Shown: in pieces, positions 1 through 12,081 of the stretch
How positions within the stretch are numbered: the stretch's first letter is position 1
How the letters are laid out: the number at the start of each line of letters is the position of its first letter
Assembly (NCBI GenBank): GCA_032622095.1
Contig: CP136063.1
Location: forward strand, 269,257,426 to 269,321,425
From: Siphonodentalium dalli
Taxonomy: Eukaryota > Mollusca > Scaphopoda > Gadilida > Siphonodentaliidae
Direction: 5' to 3'
Length of the DNA stretch: 64,000 nucleotides
Notes under the pieces: model-generated
Told to the model about the DNA's origin: nothing
Database searches by the model: none
The model's input: only the letters and a program-made list of their open reading frames with translations
Program-made: the position numbers and the translations under genes

Positions 1-171
1 CATAAACACATCAGTTCGCAAAAATAAAAGATGAAGAATGAGGCTACTTTTAAAATTATATTTCTCGTAAAAAGTTACCCCTAGTAGACCCCTTTGGTAT
101 CATCTAGATGGTCTCCTGTAATTTTTATAGAAGACAGACACAGGCAGACAGACAGAAATTCGGAAATATAC

Positions 172-338
172 AGTAATGCCCTATGTAATCGACCCCTTAA
201 ATACAGCAGAACTATGGGTATCTTTTCGGGATCAGGAGAGCTTTCGGATGAATCTCAACAGGCTATATTTCCCACTAAAACCTGAAATGTTACCCATAAT
301 TCTGCTATGTTTAAGGAGTCGATTACTTAGGGCATACT
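172..338. repeat. Small palindromic (MITE-like) element
   Basis: Two arms of about 50 bp, 172-222 and 289-338, are imperfect reverse complements. Both hold AATCGA followed by CCTTAAA and a GCAGAA.TATGGGTA block. The loop is about 66 bp. No coding potential is seen. It looks like a small foldback insertion; no target duplication is evident. Confidence 0.65.
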
Positions 339-1650
339 GTAGATATAGATGTAAAAATGTTTTTAAATTATTCATGAATTCCAAATTAAATCAAATGACG
401 TCAGATGTACCTATCCCATGACACTCCACGTGACAATTCACCGTGTGTTCCAATTTTTTTTGTCATGATCCAACCGGTTGGTCACCAATAGCAGGTCAGA
501 CCGACAAACAAATGAACGCACACACAGTTTTATTAGTATACATACACACATGTGTACAATATATATATTTAATTGGCAACGGGAATAAAGAACATGCACG
601 GGTTCCACATACACGCATGTGCCTATCTCTTGTGCCTATATTCCAAATTAAAGACTTGAGATGATAAAATTATAACTGCAATGGGATGGTATATTCTCGT
701 GAAAGATACCGATAGTTATAGTCTGTCCACAATGAAGTGCGAACTTTTAAATCAATGCCGATCTGTAATTTGCCAAGTGTTAAGTCTTGGTTTATCAGTT
801 TGTCGGGTCAGTGATTTCAACGGCCAGTAATATAAGTGACGGTTATATCTACGTGCAGCGGATATATTTATTTATGGAATAAGTATGCGCGAATGGCAAT
901 CACTCACACAACTGATAACACATGTCTTGATTACGTCTTATTATAAAATTAGTAACATGCTAAATACGTACCCAAATCACCAGAATGGGACAAAGGCGAA
1001 TATGTTTTATTTGAAGTTCTATCATGCTCGGGAACGCTCTAGAAAGATCACTGAAATGTCACTATAAATGTGTATCAGGAATCAAGCATTAAATATAATT
1101 CAGAAACATGTCAATATAGCATAAAAGGTAATGCTGTCAAGACACGTTATGTCATTACAAACGTGTATACCGATTGTACTGACTGTCCAAGATCGCGAAC
1201 TTTTCCACAGCTTGTGCGAATTGTGTATACATTTTGGGTTCAAAGTGACTTAGTCGGAAAGGTGCGTAACACACTGTGCCATCAGAAGTAGGCTAGCCAT
1301 GCAGCCAATTCTATTTTAAAGAGCTCGGATTTGGGATAACTGCATTGTGTGAGAACGCAACATGATTCGCGTACATCTATATGCATTTCAGTAGGTTGCT
1401 TTCCCGAGTAATGATGCCTTTGTCTGTGCATATAAATAGCACCAAAGTGAACATACGCTTTCTCACCAGCAAAATGATAAATAGCCGATGTGTTGAAACG
1501 GTAGTATACCATAAACGAACATGGCATGTCGAGCTTGTAAAACAGACGAATATTCTTGTGAATATACGGATATGAACGCGCGTATTTTACCATTTAATAT
1601 GTTATTGCAAGTCTTCACAAGTTAACAATCGTTATTCACACACAAACATA
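339..1650. other. Non-coding stretch, nothing recognised
   Basis: No recognisable gene, RNA or repeat. The longest open frame is on the minus strand (1282-1593, 103 codons); its translation matches no family I know and has no splice or promoter context, so I treat it as chance. Confidence 0.5.
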
Positions 1651-1706
1651 ATATGTCATTCAATGTAATTATGCTATGATATGTCGTTCAATGTAATTAT
1701 GCTACA
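1651..1706. repeat. 28-bp direct tandem duplication
   Basis: Copies 1651-1678 and 1679-1706 share ATATGTC.TTCAATGTAA and differ at about two positions. Simple slippage duplication. Confidence 0.8.
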
Positions 1707-3043
1707 TATAATTTTTTATTTTTTTTTTTTAAACCCGGGGCTATTGCGGACCACTCATATCGGCTGGAGCACCCCGAAATAGGTTACCCACCCTTACGAG
1801 ATGGTCCAATTACCTGTCGGGGTCAGTCCCCGCTTTGCAGCGGAAGTCCGTCAGTCAGTCAGGTCCGCTTGTCGGCCCCAGGCTGCGAACCCAAACAGTG
1901 GAAGTCCCTTCGGGTGGGAACGATCACCTATTTCGCAACAGCGACCGTATGATGACATTAAACTATCTTTGCTCGCTTGCCTATATCGCGATGTTCCCAA
2001 CAGTTGAATGTGTTTTATTTTAACTAATAGATTGTCATGCTATGGTAGCATTCTGGGAATGATATATACATGGCAGCTTATACCTATACATTCCACATAC
2101 AATTTGCTTAATTGTGGTGTGATTCATATTCTTGAATACACGCAGGTGGTGAATTAGTCGGAGCTTTAAGACATATTTGTGTTTATTTTCCGATTAACGG
2201 ACGAACGTACGACGTCGTTGTCGGACTCTTCCTAAGTTATAACACTTTACATTACGTCTCGTCCAATTAATGCTAAATATGCAATCAGCGATCTTAACAA
2301 ACGGGCAATAAAGTCATACATTTTCAGTTGTGACACATACAGATGATAAAGAGACAGTTTTTAAATTGTCAGATCTAAACTCAACAAACGTATGCTATAT
2401 ACCAGATGGGAATTTAATAACAAACCTTAGATAGTTACGTTCGGAAATTATGATACCAAAATTAGCGACTTAGGGGTGGCAAGGTTGGGGTGTCGGACGG
2501 GATACACTGACTCCCATTCATTCAATTTAAATATATCGTATATTAAAATGGTTTACGGGTACGTGAACGGTTAGAAAATAGTTTCAATTCAATTGAGAAC
2601 CGCGCATAAGACGGATTGTGCTTTATGAAAACGTGGTCCATGCGGAGAAGTGTTATAACATTATACGACGGACACCACAGTTCTGTTAATTCTCAAGTGT
2701 CAAAGTCGAGAATTGTTTTTGTAAAAAATAGGCGTTTTACAAAAAGTGAAAACAAAACGAACTACTATTTTAAAACAAACGAATTTTGCCCGTTTTTGGA
2801 CTCAGCATATGTCATTTTCCAGCCACATCGTGATAAAACCGCAGAATGACGACCGATTGACAAGACAGACAGCCGACAATGTTTTGAGTGATTACCCGTT
2901 AGCCAACATAACAATTAACGCAGTGCACCGAACAGGAATGGATGTTGAAATATATCGCCAGTGGTCATTGATGCAATTTTTGAAATTCGCATTTCGTTGT
3001 TTTGTCTTCTGTCTATGTTTAAGACGCTGACATAGACTAAATC
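1707..3043. other. Non-coding stretch with a GC-rich island
   Basis: A T-rich run at 1710-1730 precedes a locally GC-rich segment (about 1730-1990) that differs in composition from its surroundings and may be a repeat fragment. I could not fold it into a tRNA or match it to any RNA gene. The rest shows nothing. Confidence 0.4.
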
Positions 3044-3440
3044 CAGCTGTTGCGCTTCGTCTAGGAGAAGATCTGGGCACAAGCACTTTCTACACATGGA
3101 CTTTATTAGTACATTTTTCGATTTGTTATAACTTTGAAATTTCTCAATCGATTTTCAAAATTTCACGAGTAGCATCAGTACGTCGTATAGATACACGACA
3201 TTAAAAATGATTGGAATCGGTGACAAGAAAACATTTGACAAATTTTGCACCCTCCCCAGGTCAACAAATTGTTTTCGGACCTTGGTGAAAATTTCCCCGA
3301 TTCGTACCATTTCGTTAGTTAACACGATTACGAGAACCGAATTCAGCTGCTTGATTTCTTATAGGAGAAGATCTGGGCACAAACTTTTTCCAAAAGTTTG
3401 GTTTAAGGGCCATAACTCTGGTAAACAAGTTGGGACATAA
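3044..3440. repeat. Partial tandem duplication, 300-bp spacing
   Basis: A block with AGGAGAAGATCTGGGCACAA at its core occurs at 3044-3082 and again at 3344-3382. The DNA in between has the style of the other ~150-300 bp tandem repeats here, including a GGGCCATAACTC phrase that recurs at 12.8-13.4 kb and 55.2-55.9 kb. Confidence 0.55.
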
Positions 3441-3584
3441 ACCTAAATGTCTCGAGTCGCTGTAGGTTGGCAAGGTGCATATACCTACAACATTTCAATA
3501 TTCTATATTTTAAACTTTCGGAGATATAAGGGTTACAAAATATATTAAGAAGAAGAATAAATAATAATAGTGAAAAATTTAATA

Positions 3585-3835
3585 ACAATATACTTCCATA
3601 TTAAAATATGGAAGTATAATAATAGTGAAAAATATTTTTTTTTTAAATTTCACTCCGTGGTAAAGCGTTGGGCCGAACTCGCGATATCTTCATTTGCTGT
3701 ATCCCTTAGATGCCAACGTTCCCTAGAAATTTCACGGTCCTCCTCCCATTAGTTTCTGAGTATTTGCAGTCAAACGGAAAACTGCCTCAATAGAAAAACA
3801 ATATACTTCCTTGGTTACACCATGGAAGTATAATA
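3585..3835. repeat. Inverted ATACTTCC motifs around a short element
   Basis: A near-perfect palindrome at 3589-3620 (TATACTTCCATA and its complement) is followed 200 bp later by a second ATACTTCC / GGAAGTAT pair near 3803-3834. The pairing suggests a small inverted-repeat element or two nested ones. Confidence 0.45.
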
Positions 3836-4353
3836 AATATATAATACATACAAATACCGGTATATAAATGAGTAAACAAAGGATTGCAATTAGTCGATTA
3901 GTGATTCTGACCTAATTTGTAGTTATGACACGAAATTAGGAAGTACTACCCGGTAGTATATAGCGATCATATTACTGATAGCATTGGCTTCCAGGTACAT
4001 TGTTATTCTATTGCGACTATTATACCGGAACATGTACATCAATCTGACCGTCTGACTTACGTTTGTTCTCGTATTAATACTTTCACCTTATTTTCTGTTT
4101 ATAACCCAACCATAGCAGGTTTCATTTGCGAGATACAATTCTGCTCCTCTGACGTAGGCAGCCTCGGGCGATGGTCGGCGATTATTGCAATACGATAGGG
4201 GAATATTTTTATGTTCGTACTCAGATATCATAACGTTTTGTACCTAGCTTGCCTGGCTTACAGTTTGCGGGAAAAATTTGGAGTGACTAATATTTCGAGT
4301 TACATATTTATCACCCATGTATTATTCTTTTTTGTGAAAATGAAATAAAATAT
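3836..4353. other. Non-coding stretch
   Basis: I see nothing recognisable in these 518 bp. Confidence 0.4.
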
Positions 4354-4960
4354 GTCACACTCAGGCCGGCGCTCTTATTGCGCTGCAAAAGTATCAAAGC
4401 GCCCACCTAAACGCACTAAGGTCTCCAAGAACCGATTGGCGACTCAGTGGACACTGGCTACAACGGGCGAGGATCTCCATGGTCGCCCATAGGTGCCAGA
4501 GCGCCGCGCTTGTTTTATGCAAGCACAAAACAAGCGCAGAGGCTCGGCGTTCTGACCAGGACGTAGTACTGTCGCCGTGACAGCGCAAAGCAAAGCGCCA
4601 AGCGAGCGACGTGAGCGTTATGTGGACGTAGCAAAAGCGCATATTAGCTTCTCGTGGTCGCAGCAAGGAATTAATCTTGTCTTTTGCGACTACAGTAAGC
4701 TTAATCAAATTCTCACTACGTGCCTTTCCCGCCCTTAATACGCTCAATGAGGCTCTGTCCAAAACTTATTGCGCTCTTTCTGCGCTGTCATGGGGTGTTA
4801 TGGACTGGTTCCCGCTCATAGAACGTCCACATTGTGCTGCCACTGCGACTCTGGTGCTCGCTCTACGCCCAAGCGTTATACATGGCGTTCTTCCGGCGTT
4901 TACAGCATGTTTACAGTACGATTCCACTTTGAAATGCGGTCTGCTCACACCAACTGTTGT

Positions 4961-5176
4961 ATTGCGTGTGTCTTTGGTAGGTATCTGTTATGTCTGAATT
5001 ATATAGTTGTATGGCGTGTGTCTTTGGTAGGTATCTGTTATGTCTGAATTATATATTTGTATTGTGTATGTCTTTGGTAGGTATCTGTTATGTCTGAATT
5101 ATATAGTTGTATTGCGTGTGTCTTTGGTAGATATATGTTATGTCTGAATTATATAGTTGTATTGCGTGTGTCTTTG
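4961..5176. repeat. 50-bp minisatellite, 4.3 copies
   Basis: Units start at 4961, 5011, 5061, 5111 and 5161, each exactly 50 bp, with the core GTCTTTGGTAGGTATCTG. Copies differ at only a few positions, so the expansion is recent. It ends exactly where the inner inverted pair begins. Confidence 0.9.
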
Positions 5177-6147
5177 CGATCAGGCTGGCGTTTGATTTGA
5201 GTTGAAAAAGTATCAAAAGACGAGTAACGCACAGTGGAAGCGCGGAAAATTGTCAGAATTTTTCAATCTGTTAAAACAAGGGAAGCAATGTCAGAAATGG
5301 TAACGCGCTCAAGATCATATATTATAAACCCAAGAATGTAATTGTAGAATATAAAATATATTGGTTTTGCGAATGACCAACTCAGAATTCCGTTAAATAA
5401 CAATAACAACCAGCACCTAATTAACGAACCGGTGGCCGACTCGACCGATTCCGACCACAACCCCCAGTGGGCTGCAGAAATTTATTTTATTTGTAATTGA
5501 CATATAGTTTATCACAAACAAAAAATCAACATTAATCAACGTTGATTAACACAATAAACGAAAGTGAATTTCCCCAACTACATGCACCTTTTACGGGACT
5601 CGGCCTCCAGCTTGCAGTTGGACTTTTAATCATCCCAAAAATTCCCATTCTATAAATAAAACTAATAAAATACCCATTGATAATGTCAGCCCGCACGCGA
5701 AACAAGAAACTCCCCCACCATTTATACATGCGGCGCGCGTGACAAGCTATGCTCCTATCCCGCTTATCACGTTTTCGTCTCGCTCTTTGTACGACCCATT
5801 GCGTTCCTGCTTTGTCACGTCAATTCTCACGCTCTCACGCGCTCTCATTGCGTTTCCTCCACGCCATAAACGCTCTTAATGCGCTCAAGTCGTTGTCGTT
5901 GCGTTGTTAGTACGCTTTGCGTTGTCATGGCGACGGTACTACGCCTGGTCAGAACGCCGAACCTCTGCGCTTGTTTTGTGCATGCACAAAACAAACGCGG
6001 CGCTCTGGCGCTCTGGGGCGATCACGGAGACCCTCTCCCGTCCTAGCCAGTGTCCACTGCGTCACCAATACGTTCCTGGATACCTTACTGCGCTTTGCTT
6101 GTCGCTTTGATTAGTTTTCAGCGCAATGCAAGCGCCGGCCTGATCGC
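5176..6147. mobile_element. Nested inner inverted-repeat unit
   Basis: GCGATCAGGCTGGCG at 5176-5190 is the inverse of CGCCGGCCTGATCGC at 6133-6147 (one mismatch). These ends resemble the outer ends (both hold CAGGC.GGCG), so this is either a related element nested in the first or an internal duplication of its ends. Confidence 0.55.
5272..5430. repeat. Dispersed repeat R, copy 1
   Basis: Shares the ordered blocks GTCAGAAATGGTAACGC, AAGATCATAT, ATATAAAATATATTGG and CTCAGAATTCCGTTAA with 24195-24320 and 25465-25610. It sits inside the 4.35-6.5 kb element. Confidence 0.7.
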
Positions 6148-6494
6148 AGCGGAGTGTGACAGTAGTTTAATCGGACAGCTAATCTATTGCGGAGTGTTGG
6201 GTATTTTCCCCACAACATAAAAACTGACTATGACTGGAGAACGCAGGAGGCGCTATCTATACTCTCCGCGCCAGCGCAGAGAACGTTTTGCGAACTTATT
6301 GTGAACGTACTAGCATCACAATGACAGCGACTTGAACGCACTAAGAGCGTGAGACTTAACAAAGTAGGAACGCAATAGGAGCATACTTTGTTTTAAAAGT
6401 TTGACAATTTTCGACAGTTTTCGGCGCTCCTCCTGCGTGTTACTCATATGTTGGTACTTTTGCAGCGCAGTGAGAGCACCGGCCTGAGTGTGAC

Positions 6495-7646
6495 AGGGGT
6501 TTAAGGTGCTACATTAAATTTCTGAAGCATGAAATTAGCCCCAGAGTATGTTAGCTTTATTATAGTTACGCTATACACAAGGTGTTCCTCTATGGTATTG
6601 CGATAATCGCCGACTATCCGCGGCTGCCTACATGTATTTGAGAGGATCAGAAACCTGCTAAAGTGGTATGGTTGGGTTATAAACCGAAAATAGGGTAAAA
6701 TCATTAATAAGAGAACAAACGTAGTCACAGACGGGTCAGATTGGTGTAAAATAGTCGCAATAACAATGTATCTGGAGGCCACGGCTACAAGTTTCATAAT
6801 TTCGTGTCATAACTAACAATGACGTCATATAAAAATCACTAATCCACTAGTTTCAATCCTATTCTCTTTATTTGTATATAATTACATACAGGCTATAATC
6901 TATATATACCGGTATATATATATTAATAGGGAGGTAAAGTGAAAACATTTGAATGGGGAATTCAGTGTAATTTTTTTAGAAAAGATTGACAAACCTTACA
7001 AAGCGCAGGTGATCATATCCTTTTTGGAAAGTTTGAATACTTATCTAGTGACGACGCAGAGCGAAATTTTGATTTTCATCCCAGGGTGGATATTATTTAA
7101 CATCTAATTATTAAAAAGTACGTCAGCAGTTTACCATTGTTTACAATATTTCCATCAAATAATGTCACAAAACAAAACATAAAATAAAAAAACTGCTTCG
7201 CCTTGTCACTAGATGTATGCTCAGATATTCCAACAGGACATGAAGCATTATTCTGCGGTAACAGTGCAGTTTGTAATGTAAATATTGAATAATACCGTCC
7301 TTTAAAAGCCAGCCTTGTTTACTAGGATGTATCGACTACAGTACACTCTACACAGTACACTACACAATCAACACTGAATTTCTCATTCAAATGTTTCCAC
7401 TTTATCCCTCTTAATTTATTAATATTATTGACTATCATTCTGGCAAACTCCTCAAATATATTTTGAGTGCAATACTCAATTACCGCAGTGATTGAAGTGA
7501 AGCTGCCCTAGTGAGCATTTTATTGGTTCTTTGAAAATTGTGCCAAAATTTAGGTAACCTAATTTCGATGCACTTATAGTTTTTCGTTAATGACCCTTGT
7601 GTAATGGCTAAAATAATTAGTATTTATCTATAATAGTACTTATTAT
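6495..7646. other. Non-coding stretch
   Basis: AT-rich DNA without recognisable genes or clear repeats. A frame on the minus strand (6501-6797, 98 codons) has no recognisable domain. Confidence 0.4.
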
Positions 7647-8161
7647 GCCCCCGACTTGAAGTCGGCGGGTATATAGTCGACGTCTCCGTCCGTACGTACG
7701 TCCGTCCGTCCGTACACACATTTTGCATTATTGTTCAGCAACCGCTGGGCAGATATAGCTGATATTTGGTATGGTGATAGAGCAGCATGTGGGAACATCT
7801 ACATGCATAGCGCGGGTTTCGTCCACCCATTTTCACCAGAGTTATGGCCCTTTTTTGACTTAGAAAATTCAATTTTGTCCGTCCGTACAAACATTTTGCA
7901 TTATTGTTCAGCAACCGCTTGGCAGGTTTAGCTGATATTTGGTTTGGTGATAGAGCAGCATGGGGGAACAGCTACATGCATAGCGCGGGTTTCGTCCACC
8001 CATTTTCACCAGAGTTATGGCCTTTTTTTACTTAGAAAATTCAATTTTGTCCATCCGTACAAACATTTTGCATTATTGTTCAGCAACAACTGGGCAGATT
8101 TAGCTGATATTTGGTATGGTGATACCGTCCATGCTTAATCCGAATTGCTACGGTCGGGGGC
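7647..8161. mobile_element. Element of three ~172-bp units with 9-bp inverted ends
   Basis: The ends GCCCCCGAC (7647-7655) and GTCGGGGGC (8153-8161) are perfect inverted repeats. Inside are units beginning at 7721, 7894 and 8066 (TTTTGCATTATTGTTCAGCA), the last one cut short. A CGTC/CCGT-rich simple repeat precedes the first unit. The open frames at 7731-7931 and 7944-8138 are the repeat read through and are not genes. Resembles small tandem-core elements common in molluscs. Confidence 0.75.
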
Positions 8162-8744
8162 AAATTTCACGCGACAACGTACCTCTTGTATTTACCGCTT
8201 TCCTATTTCAGAATATGATAAACTAGTGGTAATTGTGCTGATAAACGACAATAACATGACTTTAAAAAAGTTTTGACAGAGATTTTCAAACCAATATGGC
8301 GGCCGTAGGTCCAATTATTAATTAGTCAATCAATGCGCAGGCGCCACTAATTGTACAGCGTTCGGGTATTCCCGCCTCTTACGGACAAACCCGAAGTATG
8401 ATCTTCAGGGGCGTATTGTGATTATTCATGGGGGTTTTATCAATTGATGTATATTTTAACTAAGTTATCAAAACAAAATAACTCACCAGTAGCCATTACT
8501 GCTTCTGTTGAATTGGAAGTCTACTGTGTATTTATAAAACTGAAAATAAAATACACACGCATACATAAATATATTTAAAACCAACGATCTTGTACCAGTA
8601 TTATTAAAACCAAATTCGAATTGTACCAGTATTATGGTTTAGAAGCCAGCATTATATATATTTATTTTGTAACCGATGAGGTTGATAAATTATGCATAAA
8701 ATAGAACGATACACAAAATAAGGGAGAGATTTTGTTGAAGTAAC
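8162..8744. other. Non-coding stretch
   Basis: Contains a CAATATGGCGGCCGT phrase near 8290 that resembles the start of the 54-kb duplicated unit, but too short to assign. Otherwise nothing. Confidence 0.35.
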
Positions 8745-9083
8745 ATACGATTTTAACTATATGCAGCGCCCTGCAATATATTAAAATTAAATTTAAATTT
8801 AAATTATACATACTGATTTCACTGGTGGTTTTTTTTTTTTTTAATAAATTAGAAATTTTAGTACTTAATTCATAGATAAAATTTTAGCTGTTGTCAGTTA
8901 GGTATTTTAACTATGATTCAACTTATTTAATGTGCATAGAATTTATGTTACCCTGTGCTATGTATGAGTTTTATATATATATGTAATTGTTTGTAATATG
9001 TTCCTCCGATTTTTAAATAAAATTTATCTTATCTCATATATATTTATATTGCAAGGCGCTGCAGTTAAAATCGCAATCGTATT
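8745..9083. mobile_element. MITE, about 340 bp
   Basis: Left arm 8745-8782 and right arm 9040-9083 are imperfect inverse copies, sharing CGATTTTAACT, GCAGCGCC and TGCAATATA. The interior is AT-rich and ends with AAATAAAATTTATCTTATC, which looks like a retroposon 3' tail nested inside. No coding sequence. Confidence 0.65.
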
Positions 9084-9714
9084 GTTATTCATATTAAAAA
9101 TATCAATTGCGGTCGATAGGGCCTACATCATTTAATTTTAAATATATCCAAGATTTCACATCACGCATAGCCATTTAAAATATGTGTATGAGAACTAGTT
9201 GCAATTTGGTATGCATATTATATATCTTGCCCGAGATATAAAATGATATATACTGATGCGCCCATTCGGCATGTGCTGGAAAACAATTCTCAGGAAATTA
9301 ATCCATAATAAATCCATGCTAATTAAGCCAACTAGTTCTTGCAAACATATTTTAAGAATTACTATGTAGTGAAATAGTTAAGTCTCTGGCTCTGCCCTTA
9401 TTTGACTTTGTGATCCCATTTTCACAAATCTGTCACCCAAGGTAATTTCATACCAAATATAAGCAAAATAGGCCGTTCGATTCTTGCATAGAAGACACAT
9501 CATGAATTACTATGTAGAGAAAGAGTAATGTAGCTGGCCTTGCACCCACTTGACCTGGTGACCCTGATTGAACAAATCTGAACCACAATCACCAAAGGAG
9601 CAAGCCTGCAAATAGTGTGCCTATTCCTACATTGTATCTGCATGGCCTCAAGCAACACAATGTATTATACAATCAAGCCTTGAAATAGTGTGATAGTGTG
9701 CTCTGTCATCTACG

Positions 9715-9806
9715 GAATGAGGTCCCCCCAGAGGGTGACTTTAGTGACGCTATGCTGCACAGTGGGCTAGCATCACTTAATTCACCCTCTGGGGACCTCA
9801 TTCTGC
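9715..9806. repeat. E hairpin 1 of M0
   Basis: Arms GAATGAGGTCCCC...AGAGGGTGA and its complement TCACCCTCTGGGGACCTCATTC face each other across a loop of about 20 bp. The arms are about 40 bp with a few mismatches. Confidence 0.85.
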
Positions 9807-9907
9807 TAAGCCCTCAACTGCTATGGCAGACCTAGGATAAGATTGAAGTTCCCCAGTTGAAGTTTGTGTTCACCCATTGGACACCTCAATTATGAATTTT
9901 ATCTTCT

Positions 9908-9995
9908 GCAATCTCCAGAGGGTGAATTTGGTGATGATAGCCTGCTGTGTGGGATAGCATCACTAAATTCACCCTCTGGGGACCTCATTCTGCAA
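9908..9995. repeat. E hairpin 2 of M0
   Basis: Left arm reads CCAGAGGGTGAATTTGGTGATG, right arm CATCACTAAATTCACCCTCTGG, followed by GACCTCATTCTGCAAATG. The left arm lacks the outer GAATGAGG part. Confidence 0.8.
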
Positions 9996-10650
9996 ATGAC
10001 AGACATCCTATTTGCCCTGTTGAACAATACATGATAGATTGTGCCTCTTATTAATGATTCTCTGACCTGCAAATGTCAGACACACTAAATTCAGGCAGTT
10101 TGTTTAAATTGCTAGCAGTATGTTTATACAAGCTGTCAGCGACATTATTTTCTAATCTAGATTAATGACCTGTGTTTCTCTCTGTCTATCCACAAAGAGA
10201 TATCTGCAACTTTAATAGAACAGGTATTAATGTTGGAAGCTGGAAATGATATCCGTTGGAAGGGATGTTGGTTGGGTGTAGGCCACTGCTTGGTGGGGTG
10301 GGTCTGGGCCATGTGGGAGGGGGATGGGTAATGGAATATTTCTGTAATTTCAGAAGATTAAAGATTAAAGTTTCATAACTCAGCAGATGTTATAATGGTG
10401 TCACTTTTTTTCAAATTTTATAACATGCTTATTTTTTGTTTGTTAAACTGAGTAAGGTGAAAATTCCAAAAATTCTAAATTTAACATTTTTTTTTTTTAG
10501 TTATGTCACTGGTTCCGCCCACATTCGACCCAGTGATCTCATTTGAACAAATCTGAATAACAGTCCCCCAAAGACCCTTTGTACCAAATATGAACCCATT
10601 CGGCACAATGAAATTTGAGAAGAAGTTGTTGTAAGAATAACATGAGTGAA

Positions 10651-11292
10651 TTATAGATCACCACAAAGTCTTGGGTCATTAAAGAAGCATGTTTATATTG
10701 TGGACACTCTTTGATTCAGAAATTCAATCCAGTCCAGTAAATTAACTGTTGCAAATAACTTATGAAGCGGACCATTACGAGTATAAAAATGAGATATCCT
10801 ATAGAGTATAGTGCTTGTGTAGAGAGTTAGGAAATCAAATAGATGTACAACACAATTTCAAAGATCCATCATGTTACCTTCATGTATCTGCCTTCACATT
10901 AATCTCTATTTAAATAATTACTGTTGAACAAATAAATAAAAACAAAAACAATTGATTAAACTTTACTGTTTTTGATACCAAACATTTTCACTCAGGAAAA
11001 TAAACATTTGTCTACTTTCCTCAATGAGATAATTGTTTTTGTGCACTCAAATCACGAGATATTCTCTTAAATTCTTAATATACATGTGGTTGATGTCAGC
11101 GTCAATAAATTTATTACCAATTGTTGTGCTCTTCGACAACTCTAGTCCACAGCATTAGATTCCTTGTGTCAAAGAAATGCCTATATATAAGTGGTATATT
11201 TCTGCACCAACCCCAAAAATGTTTCTGTATCTATTACATTCAGAAGAAAAAATCACTGAGTTCATGTTTATGTGTGAAAAGATACAAGATCT
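10651..11292. other. Non-coding stretch
   Basis: AT-rich; nothing recognised beyond the end of M0. Confidence 0.4.
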
Positions 11293-11910
11293 AATATATA
11301 TTTTGGGACTTCTGTCTGTTTGTTTGTTAGCTATGGCCGGGAAAACTGCCTGACGGATTTTGACGAAATTTTATACCTAGGGTTACTTTTGTCCGGGGAA
11401 TATTTTGGATGGGTCAAATCGTGACCCGAACCTGTCCTTGACCTTCAAAAATGTCAATTCAAGGTCAAATCGGGACGGATTTAGACGAAATTTGATACCT
11501 ATAGGTACATTTGTCCGGGGAGTCTTTTGAACGGGTCAAATCGTGACCCCGACCTGATCTTGACCTTCAAAGTTCAAATCAAGGTCAAATTGGGTAAAAC
11601 GAACAAATTTTGATGCATTTGAGACCTAGGGGTACTTTTGTTCGAGAAGTGTTTTGGACGGGTCAAATCATGACACCGACCTGACCTTCAAAATGCTCAA
11701 TTCAAGATCAAATCGCGAATTTTGACGGTATTTTGACGAAATTTGGTACCTACGGTTACTTTAGTCCGAGGAGTGTTTTGGACGGGTCGAATCGTGACCC
11801 CAACCTGACCTTGACCTTCAAAATGATCAATTCAAGGTCAAATCGCGCATTTCGCCAGAAAGCAGAGGGGAAACAGCCCGGACGAAGTCGGGTCCACCAG
11901 CTAGTATGAT
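11293..11910 (+). mobile_element. Tandem-core element N, plus-orientation copy
   Basis: Four units of about 122-127 bp (GTCCGGGG-type anchors at 11391, 11513, 11640 and 11763) each hold TGACCTTGACCTTCAA and TTCAAGGTCAAAT. It begins with TAATATATATTTTGG followed by a CTGT-rich stretch and ends with GCCCGGACGAAGTCGGGT...CTAGTA. The same features occur in reverse order and orientation at 20133-20880, which fixes both ends. No protein is encoded. A non-autonomous element of unknown class. Confidence 0.75.
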
Positions 11911-12081
11911 ATAATTCCCAGTTAGGCAGGATGATGTGTGATGAAGATATCCAGGCAGCCGTGATAAAACAGTAATTTGTTTATTTTTGCAACTTTTCAA
12001 CTAACAACTCTGAGAAAAAGTTTTTCTACCTGTGATAATAACAAACAAAATCAGCGAGATTCCAGGCATACCATTAAGTAC

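Larger units (their letters stand above)
4354..6494. mobile_element. 2.1-kb foldback-type DNA transposon
   Basis: The ends are inverted repeats: the first 40 bp (starting GTCACACTCAGGCCGG) match the reverse complement of 6455-6494 at 37 of 40 positions. A further internal stretch (about 4400-4640) is repeated in inverse orientation at about 5870-6090, so the element can largely fold on itself. No transposase frame is visible. Open frames at 4394-4762 and 5904-6110 are translations of the same non-coding inverted repeat read from opposite strands. No obvious target duplication is seen. A 50-bp minisatellite and a second inverted pair lie inside. Class undetermined, non-autonomous. Confidence 0.75.
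9300..10650. repeat. Truncated M element (copy M0)
   Basis: Aligns block by block with M2 (33.5-35.9 kb) and M3: the GAACAAATCTGAA and ACCAAATATGAACCCATTC phrases, two hairpins, the GTTGGAAGCTGG / GGGATGTTGG segment and the CATAACTC.GCAGATGTTA segment. Both natural ends are missing. It preserves the intact sequence across the point where M3 was later split by element Z, so it serves as the empty-site reference. Confidence 0.75.

Noticed and set aside
1282-1593. 103-codon minus frame
   Set aside because: No recognisable domain, no splice or promoter context; length is within chance for AT-rich DNA of this size.
1730-1995. Possible tRNA or structured RNA in a GC-rich island
   Set aside because: No cloverleaf, A or B box pattern could be matched by eye.
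4394-4762. 122-codon minus frame resembling the plus frame at 5904-6110
   Set aside because: The similarity arises because the two regions are inverted copies of one non-coding repeat; no family motif and no coding signature.
7647-8161. CRISPR-like array of regularly spaced repeats
   Set aside because: Units are long (about 172 bp), contiguous and without spacers; the genome is animal.
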